The translations under genes were made by a program, and so were the position numbers. Positions 1 to 8,238 of a stretch of 39,492 nucleotides of DNA are shown here, one piece after another. Every line of letters starts with the position of its first letter. Within the stretch, counting starts at the first letter, position 1. The notes under the pieces are model-generated. The model saw nothing but the letters and a program-made list of their open reading frames with translations, was not told the origin of the DNA and made no database searches. The stretch lies in assembly GCA_947588805.1 (NCBI GenBank), contig CANPYR010000022.1, positions 1-39,492 of the forward strand, in the 5' to 3' direction. This DNA is from an uncultured Clostridia bacterium (GTDB lineage: Bacteria; Bacillota; Clostridia; Oscillospirales; Ruminococcaceae).

Positions 1-1284
1 AAACTCCCCGACGGCTCGGTGCTGCGAATGTCGGTCAGCCAAAACACGCTGCTGACGCTGCTTTTCGGCATGTCCCAGTCACTCGCCGCGATAATCCTTA
101 TTGCAATCGCGCTGTCGATGTTTTTGGCGTACAGACTGTCAAAACAAATCGTCAAGCCGCTTAATAATCTCAACCTCGACGACCCGCTTTCAAACGGGCA
201 ATACGACGAGCTCGCGCCGCTTTTGCACCGCATCGACAGCCAGCAGCGGCAGATTAAAAAGCAGGCTGACGAGCTGCGGAAAAAGCGGGAGGAGTTTGCC
301 GCCGTCACCGAAAATATGGTGGAGGGAATCGTCGTTCTCGGCACGTCGGGCGAGATTTTGAGCATAAATCCCGCCGCGGCAAGGCTTTTTGACTCTTCGG
401 GGGATGTTGTTGGGCGGCATATGCTGACCCTTAACCGCAGTCCCGAGGTTTCCGAGCTGCTTTCGGCGATGGAAAAGGGCGACCATGGCGAGAAATTTAT
501 TGATTTAAAGGGCAGAAAATTTCAGCTCGACATCAGCCCCGTTTCGGACGGCGAAAAGGCGTCGGGCGGGGTGCTGCTGGTGCTTGACGTGACAGAAAAG
601 GAGCGCGCCGAGCAGCTTCGTCGGGAGTTCACCGCGAATGTTTCGCACGAGCTGAAAACGCCGCTGCAAACGATTTCGGGAGCGGCGGAGCTTTTGGAAA
701 ACGGGCTTGTAAAAGAGCCTGATAAGCAGGAATTTTACACACGGATTCATGACGAATCGCAAAGAATGATTAGCTTAGTTGAAGATATAATCCGCCTGTC
801 GCACCTTGACGAGGGCGCGCAGGATATGCAGCGCGAGCGGGTTGACCTGTTTGAACTTGCCAAGGAAACGGCAAACCAGCTCTTGCCCGAAGCGGAGGCG
901 GCAAAAATAGTCCTTGAAGTCAGCGGCGAGCCGACAGAAATCAGCGGGATCCCGCAGCTTTTGAGCAGCATAATCTATAATCTGATTGATAATGCTATTA
1001 AATATAATCACGAGTGCGGGCAGGTTGACGTAAGCGTGAAAAATGCCGACAACAAAGCGATTTTAGCGGTCGAGGATACGGGCATTGGCATTCCGAAAGA
1101 GCATCAGGAGCGCATTTTCGAGCGGTTTTACCGCGTTGACAAAAGCCGCTCCAAAGCCCTCGGCGGCACGGGACTCGGGCTATCGATTGTCAAGCACGCC
1201 GCCATGATTCACGGGGCGAGGATTGAGGTCGAGAGCGAGGTGGGAAAAGGAACAAGGGTGGAGGTAGATTTTTCAAAAGAGTAA
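1..1284 (+). CDS. Sensor histidine kinase, PhoR/WalK type (5' end outside window)
   Basis: This is the C-terminal 427 residues of a membrane sensor kinase; the reading frame is open to the left edge, so the start and most of the sensing domain are missing. Residues about 26-44 form a membrane segment, followed by a HAMP-like linker (RLSKQIVKPL), a coiled coil, a PAS domain (about 96-195), the HisKA box with phospho-acceptor His216 in NVSHELKTP, and the HATPase domain with N box (NLIDNAIKYN), G1 box (DTGIGIP), F box (ERFYRVDKSRS) and G2 box (GGTGLGLSIVKH). All catalytic motifs are intact. The order TM-HAMP-PAS-HisKA-HATPase is that of PhoR and WalK/VicK kinases. The partner response regulator would be expected just upstream, outside the window. 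The stimulus cannot be read from this part. A hairpin terminator follows 14 bases after the stop. Confidence 0.95.
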   Translation, partial: KLPDGSVLRMSVSQNTLLTLLFGMSQSLAAIILIAIALSMFLAYRLSKQIVKPLNNLNLDDPLSNGQYDELAPLLHRIDSQQRQIKKQADELRKKREEFAAVTENMVEGIVVLGTSGEILSINPAAARLFDSSGDVVGRHMLTLNRSPEVSELLSAMEKGDHGEKFIDLKGRKFQLDISPVSDGEKASGGVLLVLDVTEKERAEQLRREFTANVSHELKTPLQTISGAAELLENGLVKEPDKQEFYTRIHDESQRMISLVEDIIRLSHLDEGAQDMQRERVDLFELAKETANQLLPEAEAAKIVLEVSGEPTEISGIPQLLSSIIYNLIDNAIKYNHECGQVDVSVKNADNKAILAVEDTGIGIPKEHQERIFERFYRVDKSRSKALGGTGLGLSIVKHAAMIHGARIEVESEVGKGTRVEVDFSKE

Positions 1285-1297
1285 ATTTGTAATGATA

Positions 1298-1336
1298 AAC
1301 ACAAAAGCCGTGATAATCGTTCGCGGCTTTTGTGTT
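1298..1336 (+). terminator. Rho-independent terminator after the histidine kinase
   Basis: Thirteen-base arms (1298-1310 and 1324-1336) pair perfectly around a 13-base loop. The outer A/T arm supplies the T-rich 3' side. It lies directly downstream of the kinase stop codon. Confidence 0.8.
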
Positions 1337-1389
1337 GTATTTTGTAAGCGTGGGATTTGGTTGCAGGTCTTTAAGTGTGGGGAACCCCC

Positions 1390-1497
1390 CGGCGAGTGTC
1401 TCCCCGTCCTGCGTTTGCTTACGCTGGGGGTGTTTCGCGGCCTGCGGGCTGCGGCCTTTTGAGGAAAGGCCGGCGAAACCTTTTTAGTTCCCGCTCT
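1390..1497 (-). repeat. Dispersed repeat module A, copy A1 (shortened)
   Basis: Shares long near-identical blocks with 14738-14986, 27909-28118 and 29673-29834. It keeps the GGCCTTTTGAGGAAAGGCC hairpin, the block beginning GGTTTCGCCGG (minus strand) and the GAGTGTCTCCCC end, but lacks the central 58-nt fold-back present in A2 and A3. It sits in the gap between the convergent histidine kinase and LTA-synthase genes. No B module is attached. Confidence 0.8.
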
Positions 1498-1538
1498 TAT
1501 AAAGCCGACTGCAAATCATCTTACTCTATTTCTCTTCC

Positions 1539-3569
1539 CTACTTCTTCCCGTTTAACTTCCAATAAGTATAATCATTATAATAATTCAAAATCTCGATCG
1601 GATAAACATCCTGTCTCTCGTTCCAAACCGAGTACGGATCAAAATATCCCCATGTCGCCATCGCCGGAGCTACTTCTTCGGCTTCTTTTATCAGCTGATA
1701 CTCCTCGTTGAGCGGTATCCCCGCCGCTTCAAGCGTTTTAAGACCGAGGAAATTCGCGCTCGTTACTCCCTGATCGATCTCAAGCCCTAAGTCGTAATTC
1801 GACCAGATCATAAACGGCGTTTCAAATCTCGTCAAATATGCGTTCACAAACTGCTCTCTGTACGGCGAAAGCTCGTCTATAAGCTCCGCTTCTACGTTCG
1901 GCTGGTGATCCCCGAAGAAAACGATTATCGTCTTCTCGTCAACGCCCTCGAAGTAGCTTATAAGCTCCTCAAGCGCTTCGTCGGAGTCTTTTATAAGAGA
2001 CAGATACTGCTCTGCTCTCGGATATTCTCCTTCCGGCCTTTTGATATGTACGTCGGTCTCAAAGTCTTCGCCGTCGTATTCGTAAGTGGAATGGTTCTGG
2101 ACGGTCACTCCGAAGATGAAGAGCGGATCGTCGTCCTTTTCTTCAAAGCGCTTTATGACCTGCTTGTAGAAAAAGCTGTCGGAAATAAGCGTTCTTATAT
2201 ATTCCACGTCGTCTCCGAATCCCTTTTCCCATCTTTCCGCGGATACGTATTTCCCCGCGTGCGAGCTCATGTCCTCGCCGCTTATAAAGTCGTCGAATCC
2301 CATCTGCTTATATACTACGTTTCTCTTCCAGCATACCTCGTAGAACGGGTGCATAGCTACGGTATCATAGCCGTGTTCGCCAAGATATGAAGCCATCGAA
2401 TCTACGTTTTGGGTGATGTGCTGCATGTACGCATAGCACCCCGACGGCATATTCATCATCGAAAGTCCGGTGAGGAATTCAAACTCCGTGTTGCAGGTCC
2501 CGCCGCCGAGAACCGATACCAAAAGCCTTCCGTTCGGATATTTGCTCGTCAGGCTGTCAAAGTATTCCATATATTTAGTATCGGTCCGAAGCCTTCCGAG
2601 ATAGCTTAGGTCCGAAAAGCTCTCGTTCATGATAACTATTATGTTCGGATAGTCCTCCTCCGGCTCTATAACCGTCCCCACGACGGTATCCGGTCCCACG
2701 TCCTCGCCGTCTGTAACCGCTGGGGCGGCGTTTTCATCCTCATAGTGAGAAAGAAACTCTTTGAGTTCTTTTGCGGAATACCCCTCCGGGGGATCGAATT
2801 CCATCTTCCTTAAGTTTATATAAAAACTTAGCGCGGTACCGTTGACGTTGTTGGTGGATTCTGTATCAAAGGTAGAAGTCGAAAAGCTTTCGTAGTCTAT
2901 GTTATAGATCCCGGCGCACCCGACTGTCAGGACCGCGGCCGAAAGAAGCGCCGCGCAGGGTCTTAACCAGCGCTTCGGATATCCCACCTTGAAGTTAGCG
3001 GAGAACGCGATAAGCATTATCGACGCGCATACTCCCATTATCATATTCGGGCTGAAGTGCCAGTCGGACGATGTCGTAACCTTCATCGCGGTCGAGATCG
3101 CGTAAAGATCGGTAGGCGTGAGCGGCGTTCCCCTTATCGCCAAAACCACTTCGTCTATAAGATTCAGAATACATGCCACCCCGACGGTTATACCGACGGA
3201 TACTCTTGCGGACTGAGTCAGAAGAAACGCCAAAGCCTGCAAAACGGCGTAGAAAAGAAGATTCAGCCAGTAGATCGAGGACTCGTATCTCTGTACCCCG
3301 ACTATAAGCTTAACCGTCTCAAACGCAAGCCACGGCCCTAAAACAAATATAACTCCCGCGACTATACCGTCCGCAAGCTTCGGAAGCTTTATCTCGGTTA
3401 TCAGCGCCGCGGACATGAGAACAAACAGCGCGACCGTCCTTATCGCCGCTTCAAGATCGAATATCCCGTCCGAGGTGTATTCGCCTAAGTTGTATAGGCC
3501 CAGCAGCGCGACGGCGAGTATCAGAATCCCGCTGAGCCATAATAATCTGCCTTTTTTGAATTTAACCAT
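1539..3569 (-). CDS. LTA synthase family phosphoglycerol transferase
   Basis: A 676-residue membrane protein of the LtaS/MdoB sulfatase-fold family, which moves phosphoglycerol from phosphatidylglycerol onto a lipoteichoic acid or related polymer outside the membrane. Several membrane segments fill residues 10-225. The extracellular domain starts near 305 with NIIVIMNESFSDL (metal ligand Glu316), then GGGTCNTEFEFLTG (likely nucleophile Thr358) and FFGDHQPN (551-558). These are the family's metal and catalytic motifs. An AGAAGG ribosome site lies 7 bases before the ATG. The CotH-kinase lipoprotein gene is 91 bases upstream on the same strand with no convincing terminator between, so co-transcription is likely. 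Which polymer is made cannot be told from sequence; a periplasmic-glucan-type or wall-polymer transferase is the alternative. Confidence 0.88.
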   Translation of the reverse strand: MVKFKKGRLLWLSGILILAVALLGLYNLGEYTSDGIFDLEAAIRTVALFVLMSAALITEIKLPKLADGIVAGVIFVLGPWLAFETVKLIVGVQRYESSIYWLNLLFYAVLQALAFLLTQSARVSVGITVGVACILNLIDEVVLAIRGTPLTPTDLYAISTAMKVTTSSDWHFSPNMIMGVCASIMLIAFSANFKVGYPKRWLRPCAALLSAAVLTVGCAGIYNIDYESFSTSTFDTESTNNVNGTALSFYINLRKMEFDPPEGYSAKELKEFLSHYEDENAAPAVTDGEDVGPDTVVGTVIEPEEDYPNIIVIMNESFSDLSYLGRLRTDTKYMEYFDSLTSKYPNGRLLVSVLGGGTCNTEFEFLTGLSMMNMPSGCYAYMQHITQNVDSMASYLGEHGYDTVAMHPFYEVCWKRNVVYKQMGFDDFISGEDMSSHAGKYVSAERWEKGFGDDVEYIRTLISDSFFYKQVIKRFEEKDDDPLFIFGVTVQNHSTYEYDGEDFETDVHIKRPEGEYPRAEQYLSLIKDSDEALEELISYFEGVDEKTIIVFFGDHQPNVEAELIDELSPYREQFVNAYLTRFETPFMIWSNYDLGLEIDQGVTSANFLGLKTLEAAGIPLNEEYQLIKEAEEVAPAMATWGYFDPYSVWNERQDVYPIEILNYYNDYTYWKLNGKK

Positions 3570-3660
3570 TTTTAACCTTCTTCTTTAAATTTTTCCCGCA
3601 GATCTGCGGTATATTTTTATCTCGGCAGTAATATTTGCCGCGATTATTACCATTAGTTTA

Positions 3661-6360
3661 TTATTTTTCCGCAAAAGACGCGATAAGACTGAGGTCTTTA
3701 TTCGGATCTATTTCTATAGTCGCCCCGTTTCCGCTCAGGTCTCCGCTCCAGCCCTTGAATTCATATCCAGAAGCGGCTTTAGCCGTGACGGTTATCTTAT
3801 AGCCGCCGAAGTATTCCCCGCTCCACTTTTTGCCCACCGTCGTGACCGGCAGCCCGTCGATATAGATATATCCCTTGCCGTCGATATTTATTTTCAGGGT
3901 GTTGGTGTTATTTCCCCCGAGCTTTAATACGCTGTTCATCTGAGTCGGGAAATAATCGTGTCGGTTTTTGAGCCATCCCTTCCAGGAGTTTTTGTTGTTT
4001 TCTATCCCTTGCAGGCTCTGCCAGAAAATATATCGCTTGAAGTGCTGAGAGATATAAGGCGAATACTTCTCGTGGAAACTGTCGAGCGCGGCTCCTGCGG
4101 AGCTCGGGTTGAAGGCTATATTCATCACGTCCTCGCAGGCGGTGATGAATTTTGTCCTGAAGTCGCCGTTTTTAAGAAGCGATTTAAGCATGGGTCCGAG
4201 ATGCCCGTCGCCGTTTGCAAGCTGCGTGAATATGTCGTACTTATAATCCCCGCCGTTTCCGTAGAGGTTCATGGAGAATTCCGTATCGTAGCACATGAAT
4301 CTCCATCTTCCGTCGGTGAATTTATTTTGATCCGAAACGTCCCTCGCTCTGAACGCCGCCCAGTTTCCCCAGATCCAGTCCTCGTTTCCTATGTAAAGAT
4401 TGAAAGCGATATACTCCGCGAAGCTGTCGATATCAAAATACTCGCACGCTTTTTTATAATTCTCGGGCTTTGACATATCGTTTCCTTCAACGAACTTCCT
4501 TGCGCTCTCCCAAAGCCCGAAATCGCTCTCCACGCCTTCCTCAAGACTTCCGGCCTTTATCATGACCGCGTTGTCCTTATCTATTCCGTAGTTTTCCTCT
4601 ATATAGTTGTCGTCGTATACCTCCATCGCGGTATAGAGTCCCCAGTATTCCCCGTCCAAGAAGCATACCACGGGCTCGTTGTCCTGAGTCGAGAAAGGAA
4701 ATCCTTTCACAAGCGACTGAGTCCATGCGTCCTTATAGAGAAGCGAGAAAGCGTCGTTTCCTCCGTTTCTTATCATGAAACGCTTATATTCCTTTATTTT
4801 TCCGTTTGAAACATAGTCGCGGTTCCCCTCAAAGAGCTCGAATTCAAGCTTTTTGCTCCCGTATTCCTCTCTGAAATAAAACTTCATCGACTTCTGCTGA
4901 CTGTTTCTTGACCAGCCGCCGTGAGTCCTCATCCCGACGTTTTCGGAAAAGCTCAGCTCGCCTTTCTTGAAGTAATCTATATGCGCTTCGCGCTCCCATT
5001 CTCTTCCGCGCTGGTTATAATTTCCCTGAGCGCTGCCGTCAAGCTCGGCGTTCGGGTTTTCCTTTCTCCACTTTGTGAACGTATCCCCCGCGACGAAAAT
5101 ACCGTCCTTGCTGTTATAAAGCCCGTCGGGGTCGGATACTACCGATATCACCGAAACGTTTTTATATTTTGAAGCTATGGACTGACCTATGAAGTAGGAA
5201 GCGGTGGTTATCCTGCTCGCCTTGCCGTCCTTATCGACAGCTACTGCGCGCAGTACCGTCGCCTTTTCAAATTCCTGATTCGGGAACTGCTCGGATTTTG
5301 AATCCGCGGTGACTCCCTTTTTGTATGTAAGAACCGCCTTTTCGGAGGTTCGGTCCTTTACGGTTATCGCTCCGGAATATTTATTCTTAGTAGCGTCCGG
5401 AATGCTCCCGTCAAGGGTATAATATATCTCGCAGCCGCTTCCCGCGGATATCTCCACGCTTATTTCATTGCCGTAAAATCCGCTCTCCATGCTGAACGCG
5501 GGCGCTGATGGCTCCAAAGCTTCAAGCGCGATATTTTCTTTTCCCGGAGTAGCCGAAAGCCGAGCCGGCTCTCCCGAAGGAGCGATTCCGTATGTAACGT
5601 CGTCCGGGAGCTCGGGGACGGTCAGGGAATCTATGCTTTTTCCGCTTTTGTCGAAAAGATAAACCGTCTCTCCCGCGCCGGAGATCTTAAAAGACGTATG
5701 AAGCTCGGGAGTATAGAGATCTTTATCGGAGCAGAATACTATAAGATAGCCTTTAGGCTCTATGACGGTATCCGGGAACTTCCATTTCATCGGCTCGTTT
5801 ATATCGTCCGAAAGCCCGCAGCCCGATAGGTTGACGGGAAGGTCCGACGTGTTCTTAAGCTCTATCCAGTCGGGATAGTCCCCGGAAAAATCTTCGATCA
5901 CGCTCTTGTTTTTTGCGCAGATTTCAATTATAATAATATCGGAAGGAGATCCGTATTCCGGCTCCGGCGCAGCCGTCGTGGCGGCAGCGGGCGCGGTCGT
6001 TGCGGCGGTCGTAGTAGCGGCAGTCGCGGAAGTCGTAGTCGCAGTCGAAGCTTCCGTGGTCGTCGCAGTCGTGGACTTCGCGGTCGTCGCCGCTTCGGAT
6101 TCGGTAGCAGTTACAGTTGCGGATTCGGCTTCGGTTTCGGCGATCTCGGTCTCGGCGGCGGTAGTCTCAGGCTCGGTCTTTAATTCTGTGACGGAGCTTT
6201 CAGGCGCGGAGACGGAATCTGTCTCGGCCGTAGTTACGCTTTCGGGCGCGGGAAGCTTTTCCGGCTCCCTTTCGGCGCAGCCCGACAACGTCGCGGTTAT
6301 AACGTTCAGAATGATCATCAGAACCGCAAGCACAACTTTCGCTCTTTTTTTTCGCAGCAT
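3661..6360 (-). CDS. Multidomain CotH-kinase lipoprotein with lamin-tail domain
   Basis: An 899-residue surface lipoprotein. The signal peptide ends in the lipobox LSGC (Cys28). Residues about 30-136 are a Thr/Ala/Glu-rich linker, probably an extended stalk. Next come a lamin-tail domain (about 138-255, with DYPDWIELKNTS and LSGCGLSDD), a chitobiase/hexosaminidase C-terminal-like domain (YYTLDGSIPD, about 285-350) and a CotH kinase-like domain (about 395-770, with RTHGGWSRNSQQKSMKFYF, FLDGEYWGLYTAMEVYDDN and RWRFMCYDTEFSMNLYG). It ends in an InlB-type beta domain (about 820-899, GYEFKGWSGDLSGNG). CotH-family proteins phosphorylate secreted or spore-coat proteins in Bacillus; other lamin-tail/CotH proteins are thought to be linked to surface polysaccharide or cellulose. 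The real substrate is unknown. An AAAGGAG site precedes the ATG and a sigma-A promoter lies at 6413-6441. Confidence 0.88.
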   Translation of the reverse strand: MLRKKRAKVVLAVLMIILNVITATLSGCAEREPEKLPAPESVTTAETDSVSAPESSVTELKTEPETTAAETEIAETEAESATVTATESEAATTAKSTTATTTEASTATTTSATAATTTAATTAPAAATTAAPEPEYGSPSDIIIIEICAKNKSVIEDFSGDYPDWIELKNTSDLPVNLSGCGLSDDINEPMKWKFPDTVIEPKGYLIVFCSDKDLYTPELHTSFKISGAGETVYLFDKSGKSIDSLTVPELPDDVTYGIAPSGEPARLSATPGKENIALEALEPSAPAFSMESGFYGNEISVEISAGSGCEIYYTLDGSIPDATKNKYSGAITVKDRTSEKAVLTYKKGVTADSKSEQFPNQEFEKATVLRAVAVDKDGKASRITTASYFIGQSIASKYKNVSVISVVSDPDGLYNSKDGIFVAGDTFTKWRKENPNAELDGSAQGNYNQRGREWEREAHIDYFKKGELSFSENVGMRTHGGWSRNSQQKSMKFYFREEYGSKKLEFELFEGNRDYVSNGKIKEYKRFMIRNGGNDAFSLLYKDAWTQSLVKGFPFSTQDNEPVVCFLDGEYWGLYTAMEVYDDNYIEENYGIDKDNAVMIKAGSLEEGVESDFGLWESARKFVEGNDMSKPENYKKACEYFDIDSFAEYIAFNLYIGNEDWIWGNWAAFRARDVSDQNKFTDGRWRFMCYDTEFSMNLYGNGGDYKYDIFTQLANGDGHLGPMLKSLLKNGDFRTKFITACEDVMNIAFNPSSAGAALDSFHEKYSPYISQHFKRYIFWQSLQGIENNKNSWKGWLKNRHDYFPTQMNSVLKLGGNNTNTLKINIDGKGYIYIDGLPVTTVGKKWSGEYFGGYKITVTAKAASGYEFKGWSGDLSGNGATIEIDPNKDLSLIASFAEK

Positions 6361-6412
6361 TTTATACTCCTTTCGTCGGTCGGGCGCTCTTTAAATGCTC
6401 ATAAGCACAGTA

Positions 6413-6441
6413 ATTATACACCTTTTTGTTCTGAAATTCAA
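6413..6441 (-). promoter_or_regulatory. Sigma-A promoter of the CotH lipoprotein gene
   Basis: On the minus strand, -35 TTGAAT (6436-6441), 17-base spacer, -10 TATAAT (6413-6418). It points at the CotH gene start 53 bases downstream and lies in the divergent gap with the YitT gene. Confidence 0.75.
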
Positions 6442-6477
6442 TACTTTTTTGCAATTTTTAATATTTCGGAGGGAAAC

Positions 6478-7347
6478 ATGAGAAAATTTAATAAATTTAC
6501 CGCAAACTTCAAAACGCTGTTTTTCTGCACCTTGGGTTCCGTTATCTACGCCGCGGCGGTGAGTCTTTTTCTCGATCCGAACGGGATAGTCCCCGGCGGT
6601 TTTACCGGTATCGCCATGATACTCGGGCGGTTTCTTCCTTTGCAGACCGGCACCCTGTCGCTGATCCTTAATATCCCTCTTCTTGCCGTCGGGATCTTCA
6701 TCTTCGGCGCGAAATTTTTAGCGACTACGGTATACTCCGTCGCCCTGAGCTCGGTTTTCATGAACCTTCTTCTCCCGTTCGGTCCCCTGACCGACGACAT
6801 TCTCTTGGCTTCGCTTGCGGGCGGGGCGCTTATGGCGGCGGGGCTGGAGCTTGTGCTTTTGCAGGGCGCTACCACAGGGGGAACTGACGTTATAGTAAAA
6901 ATAATAAGAAAATATTTCCGAGGGATCTCCGCGGGGAAGCTTTTTATTATCACAGACGGAATGATAGTGCTTCTTTCTATCTTTGTATTCAAAAACATAG
7001 ATTCCGGACTTTATGCGGCGATATGTATAATCGTGAGCTCCTCTTTGATGGATATGATGCTCTACGGAAGGGATCAGGCGAAGCTTATAATCATAATAAG
7101 CGACCGCCAGGAGGAGATAACGGAGCGGCTGATGGGCGAGCTCGACGTGGGCGCTACGCTCTTAGAGGGCAGGGGAGCTTACTCCGGAAGCGGAAAACAG
7201 GTTGTTTTATGCGTGGTGAAGAAGTGGCTGCTCGGCAGGGCGCTTAAGATAATTAAATCCGTCGATAACCGGTCGTTTTCCATCATCTCCACCGCGAGCG
7301 AAGTGTTCGGCGAAGGCTATAAGGCGCACGACGGGGAAACGCTTTGA
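6478..7347 (+). CDS. YitT family membrane protein (DUF161 plus DUF2179)
   Basis: A 289-residue protein with the YitT family layout. Five to six membrane segments fill residues 12-195, including the conserved LDPNGIVPGGFTGIAMI and QGATTGGTDVI stretches. A soluble DUF2179 domain follows (about 205-283, with GELDVGATLLEGRGAYSG). Length is normal for the family. The function of the YitT family is not settled; a transport role is often assumed. A CGGAGGG ribosome site is 4-5 bases before the ATG. The gene is divergent from the CotH gene and convergent with spoVG, with strong shared hairpins between the two ends. Confidence 0.9.
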   Translation: MRKFNKFTANFKTLFFCTLGSVIYAAAVSLFLDPNGIVPGGFTGIAMILGRFLPLQTGTLSLILNIPLLAVGIFIFGAKFLATTVYSVALSSVFMNLLLPFGPLTDDILLASLAGGALMAAGLELVLLQGATTGGTDVIVKIIRKYFRGISAGKLFIITDGMIVLLSIFVFKNIDSGLYAAICIIVSSSLMDMMLYGRDQAKLIIIISDRQEEITERLMGELDVGATLLEGRGAYSGSGKQVVLCVVKKWLLGRALKIIKSVDNRSFSIISTASEVFGEGYKAHDGETL

Positions 7348-7350
7348 GAG

Positions 7351-7378
7351 AGTCAGAAATCAGAGGTCAGAATGTCAG
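7351..7378. repeat. GTCAGA-type short tandem repeat, copy 1
   Basis: Degenerate 7-9 base units reading about GTCAGAA / GTCAGAAT occur four times in a row just after the YitT stop. The same pattern occurs at 32825-32856 and, reversed, at 35861-35897. Confidence 0.6.
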
Positions 7379-7438
7379 ATATCTTGGGAAAGCTTTGGCA
7401 TTAAAGTAAGAACCCGGGGATGAGCAGGGCGCTGCTCT

Positions 7439-7502
7439 GCGCGCTTCGCGCGCGACTCGCCGACCTTCGGGCGGCGAGTCCGTCCGGCCGTTTGGCCGGA
7501 CG
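7439..7502. terminator. Row of three G/C hairpins between convergent genes
   Basis: Three perfect or near-perfect hairpins follow each other: 7439-7453, 7454-7480 (GACTCGCC arms) and 7481-7502 (CGTCCGGCC arms). The last is followed by GGTTTTAG on the plus strand. They sit between the ends of the YitT gene (+) and spoVG (-), and probably end transcription in both directions. Confidence 0.65.
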
Positions 7503-7540
7503 GGTTTTAGATGGTTAAAAGATAGAATATTAAAATATAT

Positions 7541-7816
7541 CTAACTCTCGGGCTCCGTTTCAGAGCGGGCTTTTCTGTATGCGCTCAGCACTTCCTCCTC
7601 TATCTTCGCCCTCGCTTCCGTCGAGATCGGGTGAACTATGTCGCGAAAAACTCCGGAGTCGTCTCTGCGCGACGGCATCGCTACAAAGAGCCTGTCGTCC
7701 CCCTGCACCACTTTAATATCGTGGACCGCGAAGCAGTCGTCGAAGGTCACGCTTATTATCCCCTTTAATCTCCCCTCCGGGATTAGCTTTCTTACTTTGA
7801 TGTTTGTGATGTTCAT
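7541..7816 (-). CDS. spoVG: Septation/regulatory protein SpoVG
   Basis: A 91-residue SpoVG, the usual length. The conserved core is intact: ITNIKVRKL at the start, GIISVTFDDCFAVHDIKV, then LFVAMPSRR and RDIVHPIS. SpoVG is a small cytoplasmic nucleic-acid-binding regulator known from sporulation and septation control in Bacillus and virulence or envelope control in other Firmicutes. An AAAGGA ribosome site lies 7 bases before the ATG. It is a single-gene unit; no confident promoter could be placed upstream, but a long fold-back lies at 7943-7986. Confidence 0.95.
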   Translation of the reverse strand: MNITNIKVRKLIPEGRLKGIISVTFDDCFAVHDIKVVQGDDRLFVAMPSRRDDSGVFRDIVHPISTEARAKIEEEVLSAYRKARSETEPES

Positions 7817-8178
7817 TTTTTGATCCTTTCTTTACGTTAATAGTCCGGCGGCTTTTTACAGAATTATTCTTGGTATTTTTTCGGAATATTATGCATAAAT
7901 CGCGCCGCTTGATTGGGATCCGGAACGAAATAGCGGCAAAATCGACCGCCTGCATTTTCACCGTGAAAACGGCGCGCAGACGGTCGGTTTTTATTTATGC
8001 TGTTTACGGATAAAACTATTTCGATCCCGCTTCGGAGTGAGAATATTTCAAACGTCGTCTCCGACAAAGCCGCATTTTCGGTATAAGCGTTCCGGAACGG
8101 TTGCACGTCCGGTATTTATATCATACCGCTCAGATCCCGAAAATCAACTATTCGTTAAGCAGGTTATTTAATTCCCGA
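7817..8178. other. Intergenic region upstream of spoVG
   Basis: About 360 bases with no convincing gene. The main feature is a long fold-back: arms 7943-7953 and 7976-7986 pair with one wobble, with an inner TTTTCAC/GTGAAAA hairpin and a plus-strand T-run after it. This could be part of a long spoVG leader or an antisense terminator. The reading frames here show no recognisable protein. Confidence 0.5.
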
Positions 8179-8214
8179 CAAAAAAGCTCCGGCGGTTTTT
8201 CTATCCGTCGGAGC
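8179..8214 (-). terminator. Terminator of the ECF sigma / membrane partner operon
   Basis: Minus-strand hairpin with 10-base arms (8186-8195 with 8205-8214, one wobble pair) followed by six T residues. It ends the transcript 25 bases past the stop of the membrane partner gene. Confidence 0.9.
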
Positions 8215-8238
8215 GTTTCACGCCGCCGAAGCTTCATC

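Noticed and set aside
5906-6394. Plus-strand Val/Ala/Ser-rich frame of 162 codons
   Set aside because: Antisense of the Thr/Ala-rich linker and signal peptide of the CotH lipoprotein; no ribosome site.
7864-8106. An 80-codon minus-strand frame upstream of spoVG
   Set aside because: No ribosome site, no recognisable domain, and it crosses the long fold-back at 7943-7986.
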